DNA of 48,915 nucleotides from Abiotrophia sp965245735 (GTDB lineage Bacteria > Bacillota > Bacilli > Lactobacillales > Aerococcaceae), in the NCBI GenBank assembly GCA_965245735.1, contig CBDFAX010000015.1, forward strand, positions 1 through 48,915, in the 5' to 3' direction. A model generated the notes under the pieces. It saw only the letters and a list, made by a program, of their open reading frames with translations, searched no databases and was not told the DNA's origin. Shown piece by piece: positions 27,674 to 37,396 of the stretch (position 1 is its first letter; every line of letters begins with the position of its first letter). A program made the translations under genes and the position numbers.

Positions 27674-28318
27674 ATGCATCTCAAAATACTATTGATTATT
27701 GCTACCTACTTACTAGGCTCCATCCCTACTGGAGTTTGGTATTCACGTCTACGCTATCGCCAAGATGTGCGCCAAACCGGCTCTGGCAACAGTGGTGCGA
27801 CTAACATTGGGCGTACCTACGGCTTTCAGTCAGCCGTCTTAGTTGCCATGATTGATGTCTTAAAAGGCTGGATTCCAGTCCTCTTAGCCAAATGGCTCTT
27901 CACAGATAATGCTTGGGTGATCTCGGCTGTCGCACTTGCAGCCTTAATTGGCCATGCCTATCCCATCTGGGCCAACTTCAAGGGCGGCAAGATTGTTGCT
28001 ACTTCTATCGGAGTCTTGTTAGGCTTCCATTTCTGGATTGCCTTAGTCATGGTTATTAGCTTCTTTACCCTACTCTATCTAACCAGTACCGTTAGTTTCT
28101 CGGCCATGGTTTCTTATAGCTTGACCGCCTGCTATCTCTTCTTGACTCAGCCCAATAAAATCTACGGCGTGACCTTTATCCTTATCGCCCTCTTCATGAT
28201 TTATCGTCACCGCCAGAACATTGAGCGCCTAATGCGCCATGAGGAAAAGACGATCAGCTTTGGTCTCGGTCTCTGGCTCAATCAACATGGATCCAAGGAT
28301 TCATCACAAACTAAATAA
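27674..28318 (+). CDS. plsY: Glycerol-3-phosphate acyltransferase (acyl-phosphate dependent)
   Basis: A 214-residue membrane protein with about five segments. The PlsY signature GSGNSGATNIGRTYG is near residues 37-50, with LLGSIPTG at the N-terminus and GHAYPIWANFKGGKIVATSIG in the middle. It acylates glycerol-3-phosphate from acyl-phosphate, the first step of phospholipid synthesis. It is divergent from parE with a 188-bp gap, and a TGATACACT extended -10 lies upstream. An AAGGAGG site precedes the ATG. Confidence 0.95.
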   Translation: MHLKILLIIATYLLGSIPTGVWYSRLRYRQDVRQTGSGNSGATNIGRTYGFQSAVLVAMIDVLKGWIPVLLAKWLFTDNAWVISAVALAALIGHAYPIWANFKGGKIVATSIGVLLGFHFWIALVMVISFFTLLYLTSTVSFSAMVSYSLTACYLFLTQPNKIYGVTFILIALFMIYRHRQNIERLMRHEEKTISFGLGLWLNQHGSKDSSQTK

Positions 28319-28322
28319 AAGC

Positions 28323-28360
28323 AAACACGCTTAGCTCCCAATAGAGTTAAGCGTGTTTTT
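28323..28360. terminator. Bidirectional terminator between plsY and recQ
   Basis: AAACACGCTTA (28323-28333) pairs with TAAGCGTGTTT (28348-28358), with inner CTC/GAG pairs and T runs on both strands. Confidence 0.93.
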
Positions 28361-30180
28361 TACTTATCTTTTTCAGCCAGATAGGCCTCAATGGCTTGCA
28401 TAAAGTCATAGCCATACTGAGATAATTTCTTCTGCCCCACCCCAGAGATGGTCAGAAAGGCTGTCTCCGTCGTCGGGAAATGACGACACAAGGCGCGCAA
28501 GGTAGCATCCGAAAAAATAATAAAAGGTGGTACCTGATGCTTTTGGGCCAAATCATAACGGACTTGCCGTAAACGCTCAAAGAGAACTTGATCATAGGCA
28601 TCGTGGTTCTCATTACCACGCGTCTTAACTTGACTCATCTTAGCAATACTCATGGCCAAGGTATGCTTAATGGATACCTGCTCCTGACCCTTTAATACCG
28701 GCTTAGCCTTAGAAGTTAGGTTGAGAATGGGATAGTCTTGCCCCACCATCTTAAGATAACCTTCTACCACCAAGGCACTAATATATCGCTTGATTTGGGC
28801 TTCTGGTATGTCTTTCATGAGACCATAAGTGGGTAGATCAGCCAGATATGTTCCTTTGATGTCTGCCTTCTGACTGCCCTTAAGGACCTCGGCCACCTTA
28901 GTCATACCATAACGTTGGCCCATACGATAGACACAGGCTAGAATCATTTGTGCAGGCACCGTAATATCAACCTGTTCCACTGTCGTCGTGCAATTGGTAC
29001 AGGACTGACAGTTCATTTCATGTGGGACTTCCCCAAAGTAACGTAACATAAAGCCCCGCAAACATTGAGTCGTTCGGCAATAGTCAATCATTTCATTGAG
29101 TTTCTGGCGACCGATTGGATCGCCACCTTGTTCAATCAAGTAGACATTGGTCATAATGTCACGGTCTGAATAGAACAAGGTACAACGAGAATCTTCGCCA
29201 TCGCGGCCAGCGCGGCCTGCTTCCTGATAATAGGATTCCAAATCCTTAGGCATAGCATAATGGATGACCTGACGCACATTGGATTTATCAATCCCCATAC
29301 CAAAGGCATTAGTTGCCACCACCACCTGAATCTCATCAAATTGAAAGGCGCGTTGAGTGGCATGACGAGCTGACATGTCCATCCCAGCATGGTAAGGTCT
29401 GGCCTGAATCCCGGCCTGATTTAGCTTGCTCGCGACAGACTCCACGTCTTTGCGTGTGGCACAATAGACAATGCTGGGCTCTCCACTGGCCAATAATTCC
29501 TTGAGCCTTCTTATCTTATCGCTTGGTTCTTCCAAGGCAAAGAACAGATTAGGGCGGTCAAAACCCGTCACCATTTCAAATGGATCTTCTAGCCCCAAAT
29601 AATGGACAATATCTTGCCGAACCTGTTGCGTGGCTGTCGCTGTAAAGGCCGCCATGACCGGTCGTTTGGCTAGATAGTTTAGCAAATGAGGAATGGCTTG
29701 GTAGGAAGGACGAAAGTCATTGCCCCATTGGGAGATACAGTGGGCTTCGTCCACTGCAACCAGACTGACCTCTACTTGACTAACTAAATTCAAAAAATAA
29801 TCATTTGACAGGCGCTCTGGCGCAATATAAGCTAGTTTAACTTGCCCATTTCTTAAGGCTGCTACCGCTTGACGATTTTCTTCCAAGCTTTGCCCACTAT
29901 TAATCAGTACGGCAGGTATGCCCATGGCTTCCAAGCTAGAAACTTGATCTTGCATGAGGGAAATAAGCGGCGAAATCACCAAGGTAACCCCTGGCATGAG
30001 CATAGCTGGCACTTGAAAGCAGAGAGACTTACCGGCAGATGTTGGCATAATGGCCATACAATCTCGTCCGGATAGAATGGAATCAATAATGGCTTCTTGA
30101 CCAGGACGAAAATGATCATACCCATAATAGGCTTTTAGAACCCCCATTTTGGTTTGGGGTGCCAATTCAAGGGAATGCAT
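28360..30180 (-). CDS. recQ: ATP-dependent DNA helicase RecQ
   Basis: A 606-residue 3'-5' helicase for repair and recombination. Motif 0 FRPGQEAII and motif I MPTSAGKSLCFQ (the usual GGGKS is TSAGKS here) are followed by DEAH (VDEAHCISQWGNDFRP) and helicase domain 2. An RQC zinc site (CLRGFMLRYFGE, CQSCTNC) and a C-terminal HRDC domain (about 525-600) complete it. Full length and domain order agree with RecQ. It is the last gene of the run ending at the plsY-facing terminator. Confidence 0.95.
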   Translation of the reverse strand: MHSLELAPQTKMGVLKAYYGYDHFRPGQEAIIDSILSGRDCMAIMPTSAGKSLCFQVPAMLMPGVTLVISPLISLMQDQVSSLEAMGIPAVLINSGQSLEENRQAVAALRNGQVKLAYIAPERLSNDYFLNLVSQVEVSLVAVDEAHCISQWGNDFRPSYQAIPHLLNYLAKRPVMAAFTATATQQVRQDIVHYLGLEDPFEMVTGFDRPNLFFALEEPSDKIRRLKELLASGEPSIVYCATRKDVESVASKLNQAGIQARPYHAGMDMSARHATQRAFQFDEIQVVVATNAFGMGIDKSNVRQVIHYAMPKDLESYYQEAGRAGRDGEDSRCTLFYSDRDIMTNVYLIEQGGDPIGRQKLNEMIDYCRTTQCLRGFMLRYFGEVPHEMNCQSCTNCTTTVEQVDITVPAQMILACVYRMGQRYGMTKVAEVLKGSQKADIKGTYLADLPTYGLMKDIPEAQIKRYISALVVEGYLKMVGQDYPILNLTSKAKPVLKGQEQVSIKHTLAMSIAKMSQVKTRGNENHDAYDQVLFERLRQVRYDLAQKHQVPPFIIFSDATLRALCRHFPTTETAFLTISGVGQKKLSQYGYDFMQAIEAYLAEKDK

Positions 30181-30221
30181 ATGTCTAGCCTCGCTTTCTG
30201 CTAATTCCTAAATTTCTTGTC

Positions 30222-31103
30222 TTAGTTTTTCTTAGTAAAGGTCAGGGTGTAGTCATGGGTGGATACATTGGATGGTCCCACTTCTATGACCTGGTATTTT
30301 TCTGGCCACTGGCCGCTTGTCTCGCTACTATCCGCAACGCCCGCCCATGGTTCTAGACAGACAAATGGTGCTTTAACAGGATAAGGAGACCAAATCCCCA
30401 CAAAGGTCATGCCATGATGACTAAGTCCAATGCTGGCTTGAGCGTCTTCTAAAAGCAACTCAGTCTCTGGCTTGATTTGATAGATCAGCGCGTCTTTCTT
30501 GAAGGTCTTGTGGCTAAGTTCCATTCGACTCAACTCTTGGTAGCGCGCCTTATTAAGCTCAATTAAGCCACTCGCAACATCTAAGGGAATATGGCGCAAC
30601 ATCTCTTGCGGTTGGAAGCTAAGCCATACCCCGTCAAATTCTTCCTTGGCATTATGGCAAACATTAAAGGCCGGATGTCCCCCAATGTTATAGTATAGTA
30701 CCTGGCTAGCATTAGGATTGTGGACCGTGTAAGAAACCGTCAAACGTGGGCCAGACAAAATATAGGAGACTTGCAACACAAAGTCAAAAGGATAAAGGGC
30801 TTTGGTCTCATCATTTGATGTAAGTTCAAAGGTAACCGCATGTTGTGACTGAGCAATAACACGAAAGTAACTATCTCTAGCAAAACCATGACGTGGTAAG
30901 CGATAGTCTTGCCCCTGATAGGAGACAGCCCCTTCCTTTAAGCTACCCACAATCGGAAAGAGAATGGGCGCCTGACGTCCCCAATAGTTGGGATCCCCTT
31001 GCCAGATGAATTCATAACCAGACGCTCGGTCCAAGACAGAGGTCAATTCTGCCCCCATCTCCTTAATTTTTACAATCACTTGCTCATTCTCTAGTTGTAT
31101 CAT
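30222..31103 (-). CDS. Aldose 1-epimerase family protein (LacX/YeaD-like)
   Basis: A 293-residue beta-sandwich enzyme of the aldose epimerase superfamily. Visible family features are VGSLKEGAVSYQGQDYRLPRHGFARD, the His of GGHPAFN and the Glu of VCLEPWAG. It probably interconverts sugar anomers in the cytoplasm. It follows hslU directly. No sugar operon is nearby, so the substrate is unknown. An AGGAGG site precedes the ATG. Confidence 0.85.
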   Translation of the reverse strand: MIQLENEQVIVKIKEMGAELTSVLDRASGYEFIWQGDPNYWGRQAPILFPIVGSLKEGAVSYQGQDYRLPRHGFARDSYFRVIAQSQHAVTFELTSNDETKALYPFDFVLQVSYILSGPRLTVSYTVHNPNASQVLYYNIGGHPAFNVCHNAKEEFDGVWLSFQPQEMLRHIPLDVASGLIELNKARYQELSRMELSHKTFKKDALIYQIKPETELLLEDAQASIGLSHHGMTFVGIWSPYPVKAPFVCLEPWAGVADSSETSGQWPEKYQVIEVGPSNVSTHDYTLTFTKKN

Positions 31104-31138
31104 GGATCTACCTCCTCAAATCTCGTTTTACGAGTTGC

Positions 31139-32527
31139 TTATAAGATATAGTGACTTAAATCAGGACTTTCTACAATCTTATCTAAACGTTGACTAACAT
31201 AGGCACCATTAATCTCAATACGGCCCATATTCATATCAGCAGCTTCATAGAGTAATTCCTCTAAGACGGTCTCGACAATGGTATGGAGACGACGAGCCCC
31301 AATATTATCGGTTGTCTCATTTAATAGCACCGCGTATTCCGCCATTTTATCAATGGCAGATTCCGTGAAGATAACTTCTACCCCTTCAGTTGCTAGCATG
31401 GCTTGGTATTGATGCAAAATAGCGTGTGCTGGCTCTTGCAGGATACGGCGGAAATCACCCACCTTAAGATCGGTCAACTGAACACGGATGGGGAAACGGC
31501 CTTGTAACTCAGGAATTAAATCAGAAGGTTTGGCTACATGGAAGGCACCCGATCCAATAAAGAGTATATGATCAGTTGAAATAATGCCATACTTAGTCTG
31601 AACGTCACTACCTTCAACAATTGGCAAGATGTCACGTTGGACCCCTTGACGGCTAACTTCTCCTCCATGGTTGGAAGAAGTCGCAATCTTATCGATTTCG
31701 TCGATGAAGATAATGCCACTGTTCTGAGCCAAATCTAAAGCCTGTTGGTTGATATCATCCTGATTAACCAGGTGATCTGACTCTTCTTCTGTCAGTAATT
31801 CGAGGGCTTCCTTAACGGTCACGCTGCGTTTGATTTTTTTCTTAGGCCGTAAATTTTGGAACTCGGATTGGACATCCATCATTTGTTCCATCATAGGATT
31901 TAAGTTGTTGAGTTGCAGTTTCTTCTCTTCTAACTCAATGGTGACTTCCTTGTCATCAAGTAAGCCTTGGCGCAATTGCTCCTTGATTTGGCGACGACTG
32001 ACCTTAATGTCATCTGTTACAACTTCCTGAGGCTCCTCCTGACTATGAGTCATTTGTTGCAAGATGGCCATAAAATCATTAGCTTGAGCTTGTTGTTTCT
32101 TCTCTTGTTTAATACCAGGTTTCAGAGCCTTGGCTAGACGAGTCAAGGCACGCTCATAGGCCTCTTCCCTCACTTCTTGATGTTTAATCTTCTTGACCAT
32201 GCGAATGCTGGCTTCAACCAAGTCACGTACCATGGCCTCTACGTCACGACCAACATAACCGATTTCGGTATACTTGGTCGCTTCTACTTTGACAAAAGGA
32301 GCATTGGCGATTTCAGCCAAGCGTCGCGCAATCTCGGTCTTCCCGACCCCAGTTGGCCCAATCATCAAGATGTTCTTTGGCTTTACTTCAGCCTGCATAG
32401 CTGGATCTAGCTTAAGACGGCGCAGACGATTGCGCAAAGCAATGGCAATGGCGCGTTTGGCTTCATCTTGTCCGATAATGTACTTATTTAATTCATTGAC
32501 AACATAACGTGGTGTTAATTGACTCAC
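31139..32527 (-). CDS. hslU: HslU ATPase (ClpY) of the HslVU protease
   Basis: A 462-residue AAA+ unfoldase. The GTG giving MSQLTPR is the likely start: it has a GAAGGGA site and matches the conserved N-terminus, whereas the TTG two codons earlier is only 4 bp from the site. Walker A is GPTGVGKTE, Walker B IIFIDEIDK, an I-domain follows, and the C-terminus SPDLSHYIL is the HslV-docking tail. It unfolds substrates for HslV. It follows hslV and xerC, an order known from Bacillus (codV-clpQ-clpY), but codY does not follow. Confidence 0.95.
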   Translation of the reverse strand: MSQLTPRYVVNELNKYIIGQDEAKRAIAIALRNRLRRLKLDPAMQAEVKPKNILMIGPTGVGKTEIARRLAEIANAPFVKVEATKYTEIGYVGRDVEAMVRDLVEASIRMVKKIKHQEVREEAYERALTRLAKALKPGIKQEKKQQAQANDFMAILQQMTHSQEEPQEVVTDDIKVSRRQIKEQLRQGLLDDKEVTIELEEKKLQLNNLNPMMEQMMDVQSEFQNLRPKKKIKRSVTVKEALELLTEEESDHLVNQDDINQQALDLAQNSGIIFIDEIDKIATSSNHGGEVSRQGVQRDILPIVEGSDVQTKYGIISTDHILFIGSGAFHVAKPSDLIPELQGRFPIRVQLTDLKVGDFRRILQEPAHAILHQYQAMLATEGVEVIFTESAIDKMAEYAVLLNETTDNIGARRLHTIVETVLEELLYEAADMNMGRIEINGAYVSQRLDKIVESPDLSHYIL

Positions 32528-32568
32528 AATCAATTCATCCCTTCTATTATAATGGCAAGTCAGCCCTC

Positions 32569-33093
32569 TTAGGCTTCTTCCACACGGATTTGGTCATTGG
32601 TGAAGACATCAATCTCACTCGCAATTTGTAAGGCTTGTTTGGCGATTTCTACGGCACTCAATTCAGGCGCATTACGCTTTAGAGCTCGGGCTGCTGCTAA
32701 GGCATAGTTACCCCCAGAGCCAATGGTCAAAATGCCATCATCTGGCTCAATGACTTCACCGGTCCCACTGACCATAAGGAGATTTTCCTTGTCCATGACA
32801 ATCAGCAAGGCTTCTAACTTCTGTAAAGTACGGTCAGAACGCCAAGACTTAGCTAGCTCGACAGCCGCTCTGGTTAGTTGTCCTTGGTGCTCGCTGAGCT
32901 TAGTCTCAAACATTTCTGATAAGGTGATAGCGTCCGCTACACCACCCGCAAAGCCAACTAGAACTTGATTATGATAAATGCGTCGAATCTTACGGGCAGA
33001 GCCTTTCATAATGACTTGTTGGCCCATTGTAATTTGGCCATCACCAGCCATGGCTAGTTGATTATCTTTTTTTACAGCACAAATTGTTGTCAT
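32569..33093 (-). CDS. hslV: HslV peptidase (ClpQ)
   Basis: A 174-residue proteasome-like threonine protease. The inner ATG is chosen: it gives MTTICAVKK so that Thr2 becomes the N-terminal nucleophile after Met removal, and the AAAAGGAAG site is about 10 bp away. Internal motifs GDGQITMG and VGFAGGVADA are typical. It forms the peptidase chamber with HslU. It lies 21 bp after xerC. Confidence 0.95.
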   Translation of the reverse strand: MTTICAVKKDNQLAMAGDGQITMGQQVIMKGSARKIRRIYHNQVLVGFAGGVADAITLSEMFETKLSEHQGQLTRAAVELAKSWRSDRTLQKLEALLIVMDKENLLMVSGTGEVIEPDDGILTIGSGGNYALAAARALKRNAPELSAVEIAKQALQIASEIDVFTNDQIRVEEA

Positions 33094-33114
33094 GATGGTC
33101 ACTTCCTTTTAGCG

Positions 33115-34023
33115 TTATTTATCTTGCTTAGTTTGTTTGGCCCTAGGATGGGCTTTAAGGTATTGGCTGCGCAATTGGTCTTTAGTTACATGCGTATAAA
33201 TTTGGGTTGAACTGAGGTTGGCGTGGCCCAGTAGTTCTTGAACCGTTCTCAGGTCTGCCCCCTTATTTAGCAAATGTGTGGCAAAAGAATGCCGCAATTT
33301 GTGGGGATAAATCTTCAAGTTCATAGCCTGTTCTTGAACCAAACTGTTTAGCCGCGTCCGAATCTGTCTAGGTGTCATTTGAGCACCCTTGTCAGTCAGT
33401 AGCAGGTATTGACTCTTCTTAGAGTCTATTTTGGGTCTTAGATGCGTCAAATAATCGCGAATGGCTTGGGTTGCCGAATCTCCTAAGGGGACGATACGCT
33501 CCTTATTTCCCTTCCCGAGAACACGAATAAGTTGTACCTCAAGGTTGAGGCGATCTAAGCTCAATTCGCTCAATTCACTGACCCGCATGCCTGTCGCATA
33601 GAGGACTTCCAAGAGCATTCTGTCACGCCAAGCTACATCATCTTCGCGCTTATAAAGGGCGTCGAAGAGTTGAGTCAGTTCTTGTTCATAGAAGAATTGT
33701 GGCAAGGTCTTCTTTTTCACCTGGTACTGAACCAATTCCATGGGATTAGTCTCAATCCACCCCTGGCTTAAGCAGTAAGTAAAAAATGACCGTAGACTAG
33801 ATAACTTACGACGAATACTCGTTTTGGCGTAAGCTTGTTCATTGAGATAGGCCAGATAGAGTCTAACATCTTGATAGTCAATTTGCTTCAAATCGCCGCC
33901 ACCGCTAGTCTCAATAAAAGACTGAAAGGCCGCTAAGTCTTGTTGATAGGCAGCTAGGGTCTTTTGGGAATAACGTCTTTCAACACTGATATATTGGAGA
34001 AAACGCGATATTTCCTCTTGCAT
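33115..34023 (-). CDS. xerC: Tyrosine recombinase XerC (CodV)
   Basis: A 302-residue recombinase for chromosome dimer resolution. The inner ATG (MQEEISRF) gives the usual family length; the longer frame would start upstream of a TGATACACT -10 element at 34058-34063. Catalytic residues are visible: Arg in TGMRVSELS, Lys in GKGNKER, HxxR in HKLRHSFATHLL, His in LLGHANLSS and Tyr in QIYTHV. It starts the xerC-hslV-hslU run, separated from topA by a terminator. Confidence 0.92.
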   Translation of the reverse strand: MQEEISRFLQYISVERRYSQKTLAAYQQDLAAFQSFIETSGGGDLKQIDYQDVRLYLAYLNEQAYAKTSIRRKLSSLRSFFTYCLSQGWIETNPMELVQYQVKKKTLPQFFYEQELTQLFDALYKREDDVAWRDRMLLEVLYATGMRVSELSELSLDRLNLEVQLIRVLGKGNKERIVPLGDSATQAIRDYLTHLRPKIDSKKSQYLLLTDKGAQMTPRQIRTRLNSLVQEQAMNLKIYPHKLRHSFATHLLNKGADLRTVQELLGHANLSSTQIYTHVTKDQLRSQYLKAHPRAKQTKQDK

Positions 34024-34128
34024 GTGACCACCTACCCTCATTCTTTCTATGTCTTTTAGTGTATCACTTTTTTGCTCTTGAAGCGACTGCCCCGCCTCAT
34101 TTGCTGTCATTTGTTAAGAATTGATAAA

Positions 34129-34161
34129 CAAAAAGAGATTAAACCACGGTTTAATCTCTTT
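34129..34161 (-). terminator. Terminator after topA
   Basis: AAAGAGATTAAACC (34132-34145) pairs with GGTTTAATCTCTTT (34148-34161), with a T run on the minus strand. It separates topA from xerC. Confidence 0.93.
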
Positions 34162-34181
34162 CATGCCGGCAAGGGACTTAC

Positions 34182-36242
34182 TTACTTTTGAATGTCTTCT
34201 TGATAGTCACAGTGACTGCAAGCAACTTGTTTGCCCTTGCGACTTGTTTTTTCTACTAGATAGTGTTGGCAGACTGGGCAGTCGCGACCAACCGGCTTAT
34301 CCCAAGAGACAAAGTCACAGTCAGGATATCGATTACAACCAAAGAAGAGACGATTCTTCTTGGATTGGCGTTCGACCACTTGGCCCTGATGACACTGCGG
34401 ACAGGTCACGCCAATGGTTTTGACGATAGCTTCTGTATGGCGGCAATCCGGGAAGTTGCTGCAAGCATAGAACTTACCAAAACGGCCAATCTTAATGACC
34501 ATATCGTGGCCACATTCAGGACAGGCAAATCCAGCAGGCTCATCCTTGATATCAATCTTAGCAACTTCTTCTTCGGCCTTGGTCAAATTGCCTTTAAAGC
34601 CTTCATAGAAGGATTCTAGGACTTGTACCCATTGGAACTTGCCTTCTTCAATGGCATCCAGTTCCGTTTCTAAGCCGGCTGTAAACTCAGTATTCACGAT
34701 ATTAGGGAAATAACTCGTCATGAGATTATTGACAATCTCGCCTAGTTCAGTTGGTTCAAACCGCTTAGCTACCATTTTGACATAGTAACGCTTGCGCAAG
34801 GTTTCAATAGTTGGTGAATAGGTAGATGGACGGCCAATCCCCTTTTCTTCTAAGACCTTAACCAAGGAGGCTTCGTTGTAACGAGCAGGTGGTTGGGTAA
34901 AGTGCTGACTTGGATTCATATCCGCCACCTTGACTGCTTCTCCAACTTTTAAGTCTGGCAGGAAGTTATCCTTAGTCCCTTGAGATGGATAAACCTTAAG
35001 GAAACCAGGGAATTTAATCTTAGAGCCATTTGCACGGAAGCTTGCACCATTCTGACTTAAGTCGCAACGAATGGTATCGTAGACCGCATCTGCCATCTGA
35101 CTAGCCACAAAACGGGACCAAATCAAATTATATAGTCTATATTGGTCCTTAGTTAAGGATGCTTGGATGGACTCAGGAGTAAGTGTCACATTAGATGGAC
35201 GAATAGCTTCATGGGCATCTTGTGCACTTTGACTATTACGGACCACTTTACCAGGCCCAAGGTATTCAGATCCAAAGGTCTCATCAATATAATCCAGGGC
35301 CGCTTGACGAGCACTTGGCGCAATACGGGTTGAGTCAGTACGCATATAGGTAATCAAACCGACGGTATTGCGGCCAATGCTTATCCCTTCATAGAGCTGC
35401 TGAGCAACCATCATGGTCTTGCTAGTACGGAAGCCAAGACGATTAGACGCTTCTTGTTGTAGGGTTGAAGTTGTAAATGGCGCTTGAGACTTGCGACGAC
35501 GCTCCTTCTCCTCAATCTCATCCACCTTGAATGGGGCCTTTTGATCAATGCGTTTCATCACCGTTTGGACATCGTCATGACTCTTAAGCTCACGCTTTTT
35601 GCCATCCAGTGCATAAAAATCAGCCTGGAACTTGCTCTTGCCCTTAAGGAAGGTTGTCGGAATATCCCAATACTCTTCTGGTTTGAAGTTGCGAATTTCC
35701 ATTTCACGGTCAATAATCAGTTTCAATGCCGTCGACTGTACCCGACCAGCAGATAGACCTTTTTTAACTTTCTTCCATAATATAGGTGAAATAGAATAAC
35801 CGACTACCCGGTCCAAGATACGACGCGCCTGTTGAGCATCAACCAACTCTTGGTCAATGGCACGCGGATGCTTGAAGGCCTCCTTAACAGAATCCTTGGT
35901 AATTTCGTTAAAGACCACGCGATTCTTGTCATTAGGATTCAACCCAAGAATATATGAAAGATGCCACGCAATGGCTTCCCCTTCACGGTCCGGGTCGGCT
36001 GCTAGGTAGACTTTTTCAGCCTTTTTGGCATATTTACGCAGTTCTTTAATGGTATCTCCGCGACCACGAATGTTAATGTAGCTAGGTTCAAAATGGTTGT
36101 CGATGTCCACACCCATTTTACTCTTAGGCAAATCACGCAAGTGTCCTTTGCTGGCTACTACTTTATAGTTCTTACCCAAGTATTTATCAATAGTTTTTGC
36201 TTTGGTTGGTGATTCGACAATCACCAGATATTTATAAGTCAC
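34182..36242 (-). CDS. topA: DNA topoisomerase I
   Basis: A 686-residue type IA topoisomerase relaxing negative supercoils. The TOPRIM domain starts YLVIVESPTKAKTI; acidic residues are in DPDREGEAIAWHL; the catalytic Tyr is in GLITYMRTDSTR. Three C-terminal zinc-finger modules (CPECGHDM..., CPQCHQGQ..., CPVCQHYL...) span about 570-680. The start is GTG. The gene follows dprA by about 90 bp without a visible terminator, a common Firmicutes arrangement. Confidence 0.96.
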   Translation of the reverse strand: MTYKYLVIVESPTKAKTIDKYLGKNYKVVASKGHLRDLPKSKMGVDIDNHFEPSYINIRGRGDTIKELRKYAKKAEKVYLAADPDREGEAIAWHLSYILGLNPNDKNRVVFNEITKDSVKEAFKHPRAIDQELVDAQQARRILDRVVGYSISPILWKKVKKGLSAGRVQSTALKLIIDREMEIRNFKPEEYWDIPTTFLKGKSKFQADFYALDGKKRELKSHDDVQTVMKRIDQKAPFKVDEIEEKERRRKSQAPFTTSTLQQEASNRLGFRTSKTMMVAQQLYEGISIGRNTVGLITYMRTDSTRIAPSARQAALDYIDETFGSEYLGPGKVVRNSQSAQDAHEAIRPSNVTLTPESIQASLTKDQYRLYNLIWSRFVASQMADAVYDTIRCDLSQNGASFRANGSKIKFPGFLKVYPSQGTKDNFLPDLKVGEAVKVADMNPSQHFTQPPARYNEASLVKVLEEKGIGRPSTYSPTIETLRKRYYVKMVAKRFEPTELGEIVNNLMTSYFPNIVNTEFTAGLETELDAIEEGKFQWVQVLESFYEGFKGNLTKAEEEVAKIDIKDEPAGFACPECGHDMVIKIGRFGKFYACSNFPDCRHTEAIVKTIGVTCPQCHQGQVVERQSKKNRLFFGCNRYPDCDFVSWDKPVGRDCPVCQHYLVEKTSRKGKQVACSHCDYQEDIQK

Positions 36243-36333
36243 CTGATCGACACATCCCTTTCTCGAGCAAGGGGGCTTGCTTCAATGTAAATCGTATCAA
36301 TCTTAGACGAAACCGGATCGCTTGTCAACACTT

Positions 36334-37242
36334 TTAATTCTTTATTGCTTGGAGACGATAGAGACTTTCCAGCTCTCCCAAGAAATCTGGCAGACTATAA
36401 ATGGCATTAGCTCCCGCTTCAATTAACTGATTACATCCGGCCGAATTGGTCTCACTCAAATGTCCTGGACAGACATAAATCTCTCGATTATACTGTAGGG
36501 CAAAATTAGCTGTGATGAGACTCCCGCTCTTCAAGGCAGCTTCCACAACCACCAGTGCTGGTGCAATCCCCGCCACCAATCGATTACGCATAATAAAATG
36601 ATGTTTTTTGATTCCTATATGAGGCAAATACTCTGACAAGAGTAAGTGGGATTGCCCTAATTCAGCCATAAGGCTTGTATGACTTCGTGGATAACAGGTG
36701 CCAAAACCAGCTGGTAAGATGGCAATGGTTTTGCCGCCAGGGGTATTAAGAGCAGTTCGATGAACCATGGCATCTACTCCCAAGGCCATCCCTGAGACAC
36801 AGATATAGCCTGATTGACATAAGGCTTGAGTTAGAGAACTAGCATCTTTTTGACCTTGGAGACTTATGGCTCGTGTCCCAACAATGGAAATTAGTGGCTC
36901 TTGTAGCCATTCAATATGCCCCTGATAGTAGATTAGTAAGGGAGGTTTAGGAATCTCTAACCATGCCCTAGGATAAGTAGGCTCTCCAATCATAAGCGTA
37001 TGCTTAGCCAAATCCTTGACTCGCAGATAGCTATGGTCATCTAGATAAAAATGGAAGCCTGGACTTTCTAATATGCCTTCTTCTTTTTGGACTTCTATCA
37101 GCATGGACTGACAGTCCACAAGGCTAAGTGCATGACGATGACAAGCTCTATTAATGGCATGCTTAAGGTAATACCAAATCTCACGATAGTTAGCACCTTC
37201 AAGGCTTAAAAGAATGAGTTGTTCCTTCATCGACATATCCAT
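36334..37242 (-). CDS. dprA: DNA-processing protein DprA (Smf)
   Basis: A 302-residue Rossmann-fold protein that loads RecA on incoming single-stranded DNA in transformation. Motifs: SIVGTRAISLQG, SGMALGVDAMVHRTAL, LPAGFGTCYPRSH, SEYLPHIGIKKHHFIMRNRLVAG and SGSLITANFAL, the classic series. The ATG is preferred over an upstream TTG; the AGGGGGAA site is about 8 bp away. It has an extra N-terminal region (about 1-90) of uncertain fold. No other competence genes are in the window. Confidence 0.94.
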   Translation of the reverse strand: MDMSMKEQLILLSLEGANYREIWYYLKHAINRACHRHALSLVDCQSMLIEVQKEEGILESPGFHFYLDDHSYLRVKDLAKHTLMIGEPTYPRAWLEIPKPPLLIYYQGHIEWLQEPLISIVGTRAISLQGQKDASSLTQALCQSGYICVSGMALGVDAMVHRTALNTPGGKTIAILPAGFGTCYPRSHTSLMAELGQSHLLLSEYLPHIGIKKHHFIMRNRLVAGIAPALVVVEAALKSGSLITANFALQYNREIYVCPGHLSETNSAGCNQLIEAGANAIYSLPDFLGELESLYRLQAIKN

Positions 37243-37348
37243 CAAGATTCCCCCTTCATACTATATATAGTCAAAAAGGAGAATAAAATACGCCTATAAA
37301 AGATAAAAAGTTACAAGACTATATAAATAGTAAGAAAAGCATATATAA

Positions 37349-37373
37349 GAAAAAACTGGGATTGAATCCCAGT
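37349..37373 (-). terminator. Terminator after the 92-residue protein gene
   Basis: ACTGGGATT (37355-37363) pairs with AATCCCAGT (37365-37373), followed on the minus strand by TTTTTTC. Confidence 0.88.
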
Positions 37374-37396
37374 CTCCCTTATTCTAGTTAAAGTTC

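Noticed and set aside
27630..34068. Shared GTGATACACTAAA element before plsY and xerC
   Set aside because: Most simply two extended -10 promoters with similar sequence; no evidence of a common regulator.
37260..37271. ACTATATATAGT palindrome as an NrdR box for dprA
   Set aside because: A single site in a very AT-rich stretch between promoter and start; no second phased box of equal quality (a looser match lies near 37319-37332), and dprA is not a known NrdR target.
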